From a virus, in the IMG/VR virus record IMGVR_UViG_3300046507_000328, positions 1-56,964 of that record: a DNA stretch of 56,964 bases. One strand, written 5' to 3'. Positions 7,871-14,520 of the stretch are shown here, piece after piece. A model generated the notes under the pieces. The model ran no database searches. It was not told the DNA's origin and saw only the letters and a program-made list of their open reading frames with translations. Positions within the stretch are counted from its first letter, which is position 1. Each line of letters begins with the position of its first letter. A program made the position numbers and the translations under genes.

Positions 7871-8473
7871 ATGTCTCGTTTCTCCGATATGCTAGTTGCA
7901 GAGATAAAACGCCGGGAAATCAGCGAGAGCGTCGCTGCCGCCGAGTTCGGCTGGACGAAGCAAGCCTTCAACACTTGGAAGAACGGCGTGCTGCCGCGCC
8001 AGCAATGGTACGGGCCGCTGTCGCGCTTTCTTAATGTCGAGCTCGACGAGGTCGATTCGCTTATCGAGGAAGCGCGAACCGCTACCGAGCCGCCCGAGCC
8101 AACGGCCGGCCGTGTCACCGATCGCAAGGACGGCCGCTTTCATTTCGACGGAATACCGTCCACCCGCTATGCATTCTCCGTTGACACCCGAGTCATGGAG
8201 CCGGCGCTCGTTCTCGGCGCCAAGGCGTGGGCGCAGCCTGGCGTCTGGCCTCATGTCGGCAATGACGTGGTCGTGCACGCCAAGGGCGGGTCGGCATGGA
8301 TCGGCCAGCTTTCGGCGCTGGATGGCGACACCGCTACGCTTAAGCGGCATGCTGCCGGGTCGACCGGTGGAGAGTTGACTGTGCGAGATGTTCTGGCCGT
8401 GCATGTGATCGTGCTTTCTGAGCGCGTGGCTGGCGCCGCCGCTGTTGTGGGTGGCAATAAAAAAATAACTTGA
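7871..8473 (+). CDS. CI-like repressor with XRE HTH and protease-dead S24-like domain
   Basis: 200 aa. Residues 1-55 form an HTH (ESVAAAEFGWTKQAFNTWKNG). Residues about 85-190 align with LexA/CI S24 domains: an Ala-Gly bond (TAGRVTDRKDGRFHF), then YAFSVDTRVMEPAL where active family members have D-x-x-S-M-x-P. Val replaces the nucleophilic Ser, while a candidate general-base Lys survives (TATLKRH). It should therefore dimerise but not self-cleave. The gene lies beside the palindromic operator and is its most likely ligand. It is transcribed rightward from the promoter at 7784-7812. Confidence 0.8.
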   Translation: MSRFSDMLVAEIKRREISESVAAAEFGWTKQAFNTWKNGVLPRQQWYGPLSRFLNVELDEVDSLIEEARTATEPPEPTAGRVTDRKDGRFHFDGIPSTRYAFSVDTRVMEPALVLGAKAWAQPGVWPHVGNDVVVHAKGGSAWIGQLSALDGDTATLKRHAAGSTGGELTVRDVLAVHVIVLSERVAGAAAVVGGNKKIT

Positions 8474-8485
8474 CAAATTTGACGA
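8470..8485. promoter_or_regulatory. Degenerate operator copy after the repressor gene
   Basis: TTGACAAATTTGACGA overlaps the repressor stop codon. The left half and centre match the TTGACAAATTTGTCAA palindrome but the right half has decayed. It could be a weak operator or stop-type site. Confidence 0.35.
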
Positions 8486-8499
8486 ACCACTGGTAATGG

Positions 8500-8691
8500 T
8501 TAATCGTCGCTGTGGTGGCGATAAGGAAATCCGAGGTTCACGGCCTGGCTAAGCCAAGTCTCCTCCCTCGAGATAGTACGAACTGCATTCCGCAAGCCGC
8601 TAAGCAGGTGGTGCTGGCCTTCGGGTCGGCTTGCGAATGTGGTGTTGCAATTCAAGTTTTGCCCCTGTGGTGGGGGAAGCCGGAACGGCAT
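8500..8691 (-). CDS. Possible 63-aa protein
   Basis: The ATG at 8691 is preceded by AAGGAGAGGAG, and a CACCAC element lies further upstream as for accepted genes of this phage. The product is polar, has no recognisable motif and is rich in Pro/Gln/His. A second GGAGGAGAC lies inside the ORF without a start codon, and a 13-bp direct repeat (8605-8617 and 8738-8750) precedes both SD-like sites. The stretch may be a degraded duplication rather than an active gene. Confidence 0.3.
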   Translation of the reverse strand: MPFRLPPPQGQNLNCNTTFASRPEGQHHLLSGLRNAVRTISREETWLSQAVNLGFPYRHHSDD

Positions 8692-8721
8692 GGGGACTCC
8701 TCTCCTTGCGTAGTACGCCAT

Positions 8722-8767
8722 AAAGGGGGCTGCGTTTCAGGTGGTGCTGGCGCATATGGCCCCCTTT
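8722..8767. terminator. Bidirectional hairpin between convergent transcripts
   Basis: AAAGGGGGC (8722-8730) pairs with GCCCCCTTT (8759-8767); an inner TGCG/CGCA pairing extends the stem and the loop contains a CACCAC element on the minus strand. A second hairpin, GACCATC/GATGGTC (8784-8808), and AGGCTGCAT/ATGCAGCCT (8809-8857) lie next to it at the end of the ParB-like gene. Position and A/T flanks suit termination in both directions. Confidence 0.55.
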
Positions 8768-8855
8768 CTGTTTTGGCAATTTCGACCATCCTGTTTGGCA
8801 AGATGGTCAGGCTGCATTCCCTTTTCGGGCATCCGGTGGATGGTGGCGATGCAGC

Positions 8856-9974
8856 CTATGCGGGGTGGTGAGGCCCGCGTTTTTGTTCCTCATAGATTGT
8901 GATTAGCTCGCCAATGTCCCGACGTGAAAGGCACTCTGCCTTCTGGTCTTTTGTTAGGAACGCGAACCTTCCAAGGAATTCGTCGAACGCTTCTAACGCT
9001 TGAGTTACGGCGGCATCGCCGGCCGCTTTTGCGATCTCAGCTACGGGGGACGATAGAGTTACCGGCGCATCAACGACATGATCATCTCTACCGCGTTCTT
9101 GGTGCGCATCTCCTGCAGCCGCGCTGCTCGAAAAAAAGGCCGCTTCGGCGGCAGCCTCCCCGACCGCCATTACCGATTCTCTGTTTTCGGATAACGTTAA
9201 GTCCATCACGGGAATCGGCGCATGGGGAGCATTGTCGTTAGACGGTATTCTGCGATCTTTATTTGGCGCGCGCTTAGGCTTCCCCGCCTTGGCGCTGACT
9301 TGCTCACCAGCGATGGCGCGCTTGATTAGGTCTTTGCGAGTTTCTGGCTCCAGCTTCGCCAGTGCTTCCAATTCCGTTATGGAATTGAGTGACGTGCCTA
9401 CGAGACGAGGCGCTACGGAGCCGATCGCCTTGCCGGCTGTCGCTGCCCTCTGGATTGTCCTCTCTCCCTTGCCTGTGATTTCGGCAGCTGTTTTGGTGAA
9501 GCGGTCAGGCAGTTCGCCATTGTGGCGATCTGCCACCTTGCCACCCGTGTGCTGATTTCCTCTATCGCCGCCATTCTTCGTCTCGGGAAATTCGACTTCA
9601 TACAGCACCTTCCGGCGTGCCGTGGCGTAAACGAATTCTGCAGGCTCCAGGTCGGTGCGAGCCATATTCTCTTCGATCATGGCAAGTTCAGCCATGTTGT
9701 CACTGAGATACGCGACATTGGCGTCTATGCCCTGCCAGCCAAGTTTCTTCGCCGCTTCAAGGCGATGCCTTCCGGCGACCAGTTCCCACTCTTGCGAAGG
9801 CTGCCCTGACTTGTAGACGGTGAGTGGGCGAACGCGGATAGCTGACTGAAGGCCGTTAATGCCCATGCTCATGACGAGCTTAGCAACACCCTCTTCAGAA
9901 ACGGTACGCTTAATGACGTCGTCCCTGAGGTGGATCTCAGATACCTTGACTATTTGATAACTACCCGCGCTCAT
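8856..9974 (-). CDS. ParB-like protein (Srx/ParB N-terminal domain), copy 1
   Basis: 372 aa. Residues 5-105 form a ParB/Spo0J-type N-terminal domain: IVKVSEIHLRDDVIKR, GLQSAIRVRPLTV and the signature ELVAGRHRLEAAKKLGW (GxHR, about 66-82), then IEENMARTDLEPAEFVYA. The middle (about 140-200) has a helix-rich FTKTAAEITGKGERTIQRAATAG segment resembling the ParB central HTH. The C-terminal half is disordered (SNDNAPHAP) then helical. No ParA is visible. It may be a DNA-binding or nuclease-type ParB rather than a partition protein. Confidence 0.75.
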   Translation of the reverse strand: MSAGSYQIVKVSEIHLRDDVIKRTVSEEGVAKLVMSMGINGLQSAIRVRPLTVYKSGQPSQEWELVAGRHRLEAAKKLGWQGIDANVAYLSDNMAELAMIEENMARTDLEPAEFVYATARRKVLYEVEFPETKNGGDRGNQHTGGKVADRHNGELPDRFTKTAAEITGKGERTIQRAATAGKAIGSVAPRLVGTSLNSITELEALAKLEPETRKDLIKRAIAGEQVSAKAGKPKRAPNKDRRIPSNDNAPHAPIPVMDLTLSENRESVMAVGEAAAEAAFFSSSAAAGDAHQERGRDDHVVDAPVTLSSPVAEIAKAAGDAAVTQALEAFDEFLGRFAFLTKDQKAECLSRRDIGELITIYEEQKRGPHHPA

Positions 9975-9978
9975 CTGC

Positions 9979-11139
9979 TTAACCCTGGAACGTAGTGCCC
10001 GCGATGCGGACGTAATCAGTGTCTACTACGTGGATCTGCGTCAGAGTTTTATTGGAGAGCCACGCGTTCCAGGCCGTGGCGGGGACCGCAATGGACTGGT
10101 GCATATCACCTTTGTTCAGTGCGCGCGTCAGCATATCCATGACGAATGTATGCCGAGGGTCGCCCTTCTTGAGGCCGTCGTTCTTCGCAACCCCTGACCA
10201 AAACTCGATCGCTTCGCGCGGCCTGCCCTTGAGTGTCGCAAGTGCAACAGCAGCCACACCAGCGCCGAGCAGCTTGTTTTTGACCTTACTGTCGCCTCGC
10301 TTCAGGCATTCGTCGAAAAGACGCGCCTCATCTGCATATTTCTCCATGAGGCGCAGACGGGAGTCCACAACGCGCGCCAAGAGCACCTCACCCTCCTCGC
10401 GGGCGCGGCCGGTGCGGAAACCAGAGATGATGAACGGCATAGAATTGTAAACGGCTTTTCCGGTCTGCTTAGTAATGCCATGCTTAGCCGCGTAGCCAAT
10501 GGCGTTGAGGATCTGCGATTCAGTTCGCCCGCGAGAGTTGGTGTTGAATTTGTGGAATGCCTGGAGGAAGGACTCCTCGTCGTCGTAGTGGTCGATCTTG
10601 ATGTTCCAGACGATGGAGCAGCCAGACAACGATTGCGCCCGTAGGCGGTGGTTTCCGTCCATTGCCCACAAGCGGCCGAACAGCACGCCAAAACGAAGTT
10701 GCGTTTCATCCATCCAGGCATCGGGCGTCTGCATCATCGCCACTAGGGTTGCGATGTGCTGTTGAGCGGATTGGTGATCGAGTGGCCGGATAGACTGCTG
10801 GACCGGGTGAACGCAGTTGGTCGTCAGAAACAACGACTGCTCTGGCGTCAGTCGGATATCTCCTGCGCGGAGGAATGACAACGCGGAACTGGGATAACTA
10901 TTCAGCGGTTCGCCGCCGTCACCTGGTGCGACAAGCGCAACAACAGCATGGTCAACCGGCGTGGCTGCCGACCTCACGCTCCGCCGTTGTCTCGCCTCCA
11001 CAACAACAGGCTTAGGCGCATCTTCAAGAATGCGCGGCGATGACGCAACAGGTGATGGCGCTGCCCGCTTTGCGAACAACGCCTCAGCCGCATCCTTTGC
11101 GGTCAGAATATTGCGGGGCTGTCTCTGCATGATGTTCAT
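9979..11139 (-). CDS. ParB-like protein with DGNHR motif, copy 2
   Basis: 386 aa, ATG at 11139 with GAGGAGACTTGA before it. The disordered, basic N-terminus (about 1-90) is followed by a Srx/ParB-like core whose signature is LWAMDGNHRLRAQSLSG, then FNTNSRGRTESQILNAIGYAAKHGI. The C-terminus is a helical domain. Sequence similarity to copy 1 is slight, so these are paralogous folds rather than a recent duplication. It is divergent from the S24 repressor gene and 4 bases upstream of copy 1. Confidence 0.65.
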   Translation of the reverse strand: MNIMQRQPRNILTAKDAAEALFAKRAAPSPVASSPRILEDAPKPVVVEARQRRSVRSAATPVDHAVVALVAPGDGGEPLNSYPSSALSFLRAGDIRLTPEQSLFLTTNCVHPVQQSIRPLDHQSAQQHIATLVAMMQTPDAWMDETQLRFGVLFGRLWAMDGNHRLRAQSLSGCSIVWNIKIDHYDDEESFLQAFHKFNTNSRGRTESQILNAIGYAAKHGITKQTGKAVYNSMPFIISGFRTGRAREEGEVLLARVVDSRLRLMEKYADEARLFDECLKRGDSKVKNKLLGAGVAAVALATLKGRPREAIEFWSGVAKNDGLKKGDPRHTFVMDMLTRALNKGDMHQSIAVPATAWNAWLSNKTLTQIHVVDTDYVRIAGTTFQG

Positions 11140-11529
11140 TCAAGTCTCCTCTTCGGTTTATCTGTGCGGAGCGGTGCTCCTATTAAAAGGAAAGCCGCCT
11201 CAGTGGGCGGCTCTCTTCTTGGGGCTTCATGCCCCGGCGATCTTCTGGGTGGTCCCGCGCCTTTCGGCGCTGCTGCTCTTCTCGGAGGGTTTTCCTTCTG
11301 GGCATGCCGCATTTTTGCACTCCTTAAATTTTGCCTCGAAAAATCGTCAGTCTAAAAATCGTCTGTCTAAAAAAAGCCGCCGTCTTAAATTTGATATTTT
11401 TAGCTAAACGCTTCGGCTTAGCCCTACTTACAATTTCACTACTACCATTTACGTATTTGAGTCGTCAATAAGATTGTTTGTAAATTGTGGAGATAAATGA
11501 TAAGTAGTTGAAAAAATGAGGACAAAACT
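11140..11529. promoter_or_regulatory. Divergent control region: hairpins, operator half-sites, promoter
   Basis: No convincing gene. It holds three hairpins: GGAG/CTCC (11168-11180), AGCCGCC/GGCGGCT (11193-11212) and GGGGC/GCCCC (11221-11235). A tandem repeat follows at 11341-11370, then half-sites TTACAATTT (11428-11436) and AAATTGTGG (11482-11490) resembling the operator at 12265-12297. A candidate rightward promoter is TTGAGT (11457-11462), 17 bp, GTAAAT (11480-11485). The hairpins would lie in the 5' leader of the ParB-like operon. Confidence 0.5.
11341..11370. repeat. Two tandem 15-bp repeats
   Basis: AAATCGTCAGTCTAA followed directly by AAATCGTCTGTCTAA, one mismatch, then AAAAAGCCGCCGTCTTAAAT. 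Tandem iterations upstream of a ParB-like gene pair could be a binding array (parS-like or iteron-like). Confidence 0.55.
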
Positions 11530-12261
11530 ATGAGCCGACTTTCCGATACGTTAACTTCGAAGGCCGAGGAGCTTGGCATCAGCCAGACAGAATTGGCTGA
11601 GCGTACAGGCGTCCTGCAGCAGAGCATCAGCGCGCTATTCAATGGAGATGTCGTGTCGCCGCGCAGGTGGCGTGAGATAGCGCGCGAGCTGCAGATACCT
11701 GAGAGCGATATGCGCGAGATGATGATAGAGGCTGGCCGCGTTGCTGGAAAGACGACGAGGCTCCCGCGGACATTTAAGGTGGAGGACGCATTCCAAGAAG
11801 TGCAGCACCACAAGCAGAATGGGCGCATTGATCTAACGGAAACGCCCGCAGCAACGCGGCCAGCCAAGCTTATCCCAGTGCTCGGCGAGGCTGCCGGCGG
11901 GTCGGATGGCCGCTACTGGTTCAACGGGAATCCGATCGATTATGTCGCATGCCCTCCATCTCTTGATGGCGTGCCGGGGGCATACGCGATTTATGTGGAC
12001 GGCGAATCGATGGCTCCACGCTACCTTCCAGGCGAGGTCGTGTGGGTGCATCCGCATAAGCCGGCTCGTCGAGGCGATGACGTGATCATTCAGATTCGGC
12101 CTAAGGAAGATGGCGAGCCGCCGTATGGCTATATAAAGGAATATGTTGGCTGGTCGGGTAACCTCCTTACTCTTCGACAGCACAATCCAGAATCACAACT
12201 GACATTTGATCGGGATGAAGTTGTAAGCATCCATCCGATCGTTCTTGCCGGGAAGTACTAA
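11530..12261 (+). CDS. LexA/CI-type repressor with XRE HTH and active S24 peptidase domain
   Basis: 243 aa. HTH at about 14-40 (LGISQTELAERTGVLQQSISALFNG). The C-terminal S24 domain has an Ala-Gly cleavage bond (GEAAGGSDGRYWF), the nucleophile in YVDGESMAPRYLPGE, and the Lys partner in YGYIKEYVG. All elements for RecA-stimulated self-cleavage are present, so it should be inactivated on DNA damage. Its HTH residues differ from the other repressor's, implying a different operator. The candidate is the CTACAATTTT/AAAATTGTAG repeat 4 bp downstream on the promoter of the integrase operon. Confidence 0.9.
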   Translation: MSRLSDTLTSKAEELGISQTELAERTGVLQQSISALFNGDVVSPRRWREIARELQIPESDMREMMIEAGRVAGKTTRLPRTFKVEDAFQEVQHHKQNGRIDLTETPAATRPAKLIPVLGEAAGGSDGRYWFNGNPIDYVACPPSLDGVPGAYAIYVDGESMAPRYLPGEVVWVHPHKPARRGDDVIIQIRPKEDGEPPYGYIKEYVGWSGNLLTLRQHNPESQLTFDRDEVVSIHPIVLAGKY

Positions 12262-12264
12262 TTT

Positions 12265-12306
12265 CTACAATTTTCCGTTGACATGGTAAAATTGTAGCCA
12301 TATAAC
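12265..12306 (+). promoter_or_regulatory. Strong sigma-70 promoter with inverted-repeat operator driving the integrase operon
   Basis: TTGACA (12278-12283), 17-bp spacer, TATAAC (12301-12306). The inverted repeat CTACAATTTT (12265-12274) and AAAATTGTAG (12288-12297) brackets the -35 and fills the spacer, so a dimeric repressor bound there would exclude polymerase. The site follows the S24 repressor gene directly. Confidence 0.75.
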
Positions 12307-12368
12307 ACTCCTCAGACGCCCAACCGTGCGTCACCGCCAACGAGGCGGCCACCACTGAGGAGACGACA

Positions 12369-12560
12369 ATGCTCAGAGAGCTTGCTGAAATTGAGGACTA
12401 CATTCCGCTGGCGTGCGCCGCTGGCAGCGCCGAGCCCATGCGCCGCGCAGATTACAAAGCAAAGAAACATCCCCGCCCGCGCAATGTAGATTGCCGCGGT
12501 CGTTTTGCGTTGCGCCACCAGAAGCCGGGCCGCGTGCTGGCAGCGATGGGTGGTGAGTGA
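12369..12560 (+). CDS. Small hypothetical protein
   Basis: 63 aa, first gene after the promoter at 12278, behind the leader hairpin CCGCC/GGCGG, CCACCAC and GAGGAGACGACA. Acidic N-terminus, then a basic Arg/Lys-rich C-terminus (RRADYKAKKHPRPRN). No family recognised. Confidence 0.6.
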   Translation: MLRELAEIEDYIPLACAAGSAEPMRRADYKAKKHPRPRNVDCRGRFALRHQKPGRVLAAMGGE

Positions 12561-12823
12561 TGGGCAACCGCCTTAACGTTGCCGTCGCTGGCGGCAAGTA
12601 CACCTACATTCAACGTGAGGACTATTCGTCGACAGCCCTGCGCTACGGCGAGCCTTGGCCCGCATATGACATCGCGCCGCCTGACAACCTGCACCACGCG
12701 CTTGCCGCAGAGGTTAAGCAATTGCGGGATGGCCTGCGCGCCATCGTCGACGAGTGGGGTCCGGACTCCTACGCAAAAGAGATCGCGCGCAACCTGCTTG
12801 CGAAGCATGGTGGTGCAGAATGA
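12560..12823 (+). CDS. Small hypothetical protein
   Basis: 87 aa; the ATG at 12560 overlaps the previous stop as TGATG. Predicted a short beta segment (VAVAGGKYTYIQRED) then helices (LHHALAAEVKQLRDGLRAIVDEW, KEIARNLLAKHGG). Function unknown; position suggests a lysogeny- or excision-associated accessory gene. Confidence 0.6.
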   Translation: MGNRLNVAVAGGKYTYIQREDYSSTALRYGEPWPAYDIAPPDNLHHALAAEVKQLRDGLRAIVDEWGPDSYAKEIARNLLAKHGGAE

Positions 12824-12960
12824 ACCCCCGCCAAATAGAGATTGTCGAGAAAACCATAGTCGGCGCGGTCGTGCTTGTTTTTGGCGTGCCGATCGTGGCC
12901 ATAGTGGCATATTCGCTTTGGTTCACACTGCTCCATGTCGTGCTGGGGGTTATCCAATGA
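12820..12960 (+). CDS. 46-aa membrane peptide
   Basis: ATGA overlap with the preceding gene. One long hydrophobic helix (TIVGAVVLVFGVPIVAIVAY) follows a short polar N-terminus. Too short for confident homology; the overlap at both ends supports translation. Confidence 0.55.
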   Translation: MNPRQIEIVEKTIVGAVVLVFGVPIVAIVAYSLWFTLLHVVLGVIQ

Positions 12961-13061
12961 CCACCACAGCCAAAGACCTACTCCAAGACTTATGCGCCGC
13001 CGTATCGGCCGGTGCGTTCGTCGCAGCATTCACCGTTTGGGCGTCTTACGTTATCCATTAA
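12957..13061 (+). CDS. 34-aa membrane peptide
   Basis: ATGA overlap with the previous peptide gene. MTTTAKDLLQDLCAAV leads into a hydrophobic segment SAGAFVAAFTVWASYVI. Two adjacent tiny membrane peptides in the integrase operon may alter the lysogen's envelope; this is inference only. Confidence 0.5.
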   Translation: MTTTAKDLLQDLCAAVSAGAFVAAFTVWASYVIH

Positions 13062-13074
13062 GGCACCCAAAAGG

Positions 13075-13120
13075 AGCGCGGCCGCTGATGGCTGGCTGCA
13101 ACTACCGTTGCGGCCGCGCT
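13075..13120 (+). promoter_or_regulatory. GC-rich 11-bp hairpin in the leader of the next gene
   Basis: AGCGCGGCCGC (13075-13085) and GCGGCCGCGCT (13110-13120) are perfect inverted arms around a 24-nt loop. They are followed by TTCCAATCA, ACCACCAC and AAGAGGAG. It may act as an attenuator or processing site; the T-run is too short for a strong terminator. Confidence 0.55.
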
Positions 13121-13151
13121 TTCCAATCAACCACCACAAGAGGAGACCACT

Positions 13152-13376
13152 ATGAGCACACCAAGAAGACACCAGCCAGCACCACGGACGCCGGCAAACA
13201 ACAACCAACCCCTACTCACGATCGAGCGCGCCATCGCCGACGTCCTTACGCCAGCGTCGCTAAGGCAGGTTGCAGAAGCTAACATAAACTGCGGTGCGCG
13301 GCGCGAGCGTCAGGCTCGCAATCTGCTGGCTGTTGCCGAAAGGCTTGAACTGTTGGGCTATAGGAGCGCGGCGTGA
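13152..13376 (+). CDS. Small hypothetical protein
   Basis: 74 aa with the consensus leader ACCACCACAAGAGGAGACC. Disordered Pro/Asn-rich N-terminus (about 1-20), then helical LTIERAIADVLTPASLRQVAEANI and RQARNLLAVAERLELLGY. The next gene starts with a GTG that overlaps its stop. Confidence 0.6.
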   Translation: MSTPRRHQPAPRTPANNNQPLLTIERAIADVLTPASLRQVAEANINCGARRERQARNLLAVAERLELLGYRSAA

Positions 13377-14182
13377 GCGAGAAAAGTTTTGCGGCAATGG
13401 GCGCTGCTGCTGGCCGGTCTCTTGTTGAGTCCTACATGCGCGCCGCCACCCCACACCCCGTAGATGCTGAACGGCGCTGGCCCATCGAAACAGATGATCA
13501 GGTTGAAGCGCTTGCTCATGAATGCGGTTGGAGAAATCGCAGATACATGACAACGGGCGATTATGCCATTTGGTGCGAGCAGATGCGCACGTTTGCTCGT
13601 CTATCCGCCATAGCCCCAGCCGGGACGGTGGCGCAGGAGCCGGTGGCGATACCGGACGGCTGGCAGTTGGTGCCGAAAGAGCCGACAATTGAAATGCTTA
13701 AGGCCGCCGACTTGACGGTTCTTACGGATGAGGAAATTCATCACGGGCCATTCGAGTTGAGCAAAGCAGAATGGACAGCGATGCTTGCCGCCTCCCCACA
13801 ACCCGCAGCAGTGCAAGAGCCGGTGGCCGTGAAGGCGCTGGATTGGCGGCCGGGATATCGCGATTTTCAAGTGAAAATACAGCAAGCTTCAACCGGCCCG
13901 CATTATCAGGTTCGGGAACTTGATGGCGTTGTATGGCTCGACGCCGACAACGTACAGACCATTTATCCCTCCGTCGAGGACGCCAAAGCCGCAGCCCAAG
14001 CCGATTACGAACGGCGTATCAAATCCGCCCTTGTCGCCTCCCCACCAAGCGAGCCCGCGCCGCAGGTGGTGGATGCAGCACAGGCGGTATGCTGGTTCGA
14101 TTGGAGCAACAACGACAGCGATGCTGTCGCGGCTATTGACCGTCTACGCGCCGCCCTCGCCAGCCAGGAGAAGAAGGGATGA
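13373..14182 (+). CDS. Hypothetical phage protein with repeated 'PEPV' linker modules
   Basis: 269 aa, GTG start overlapping the upstream stop. Three short modules are joined by Ala/Pro linkers: about 75-130 contains IPDGWQLVPKEPTIEMLKAAD, which recurs in many phage proteins; about 148-225 (VKALDWRPGYRDFQVKI...) is a second small alpha/beta module; about 235-265 is a helical tail. It looks like an assembly of accessory domains in early regions. No enzymatic motif seen. Confidence 0.65.
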   Translation: MSEKSFAAMGAAAGRSLVESYMRAATPHPVDAERRWPIETDDQVEALAHECGWRNRRYMTTGDYAIWCEQMRTFARLSAIAPAGTVAQEPVAIPDGWQLVPKEPTIEMLKAADLTVLTDEEIHHGPFELSKAEWTAMLAASPQPAAVQEPVAVKALDWRPGYRDFQVKIQQASTGPHYQVRELDGVVWLDADNVQTIYPSVEDAKAAAQADYERRIKSALVASPPSEPAPQVVDAAQAVCWFDWSNNDSDAVAAIDRLRAALASQEKKG

Positions 14183-14520
14183 AGACGGCGGCGAATGATA
14201 ACATTGGACCCAACACACCGCTGCGCCTCGCCCGCGCAGCGGAATTGGCGTTTCCTGATGGATCAATGAGCGAGAAGGGCTTGCGACGGGAATTTAACCG
14301 CGGCAGGCTCGTAGTTGAAAGAATTGCAGGCAAAGATTACACAACATTGTCTGCCATCGAAGAGATGAGAATACTATGCCGGCTCGAAAAGAACCTCCAC
14401 GGCTTTGGCTCCGACCAGCGCGAGGCAAGCGGCGCGCAACGTGGCTCATCGTTTACGAACGAAGGCAGCATAGCACTGGCTGCGGCCAGGGCGACACTGA
14501 GGGCGCGCAGGAAAAGCTAG
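14179..14520 (+). CDS. Putative excisionase-like DNA-binding protein
   Basis: 113 aa, ATGA overlap with the previous gene and a 145-bp overlap with the integrase ORF in another frame. Residues 12-70 (TPLRLARAAELAFPDGSMSEKGLRREFNRGRLVVERIAGKDY) look like a winged-helix excisionase/MerR-type domain, and such genes commonly sit directly before integrases in Rhizobiales elements. It would bend att DNA and favour excision. The last third overlaps int and is probably unconstrained. Confidence 0.65.
   Translation: MKTAANDNIGPNTPLRLARAAELAFPDGSMSEKGLRREFNRGRLVVERIAGKDYTTLSAIEEMRILCRLEKNLHGFGSDQREASGAQRGSSFTNEGSIALAAARATLRARRKS

Noticed and set aside
8512-8871. Plus-strand ORF of 119 codons after the first repressor
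   Set aside because: It runs through convergent terminator hairpins, has no SD and no recognisable features.
11164-11355. Plus-strand ORF in the divergent control region
   Set aside because: No SD; it is made of hairpin arms and Gly/Leu runs.
11341-11370. Tandem repeat considered as a CRISPR fragment
   Set aside because: Two abutting 15-bp copies with no spacers and no cas genes; not a CRISPR array.
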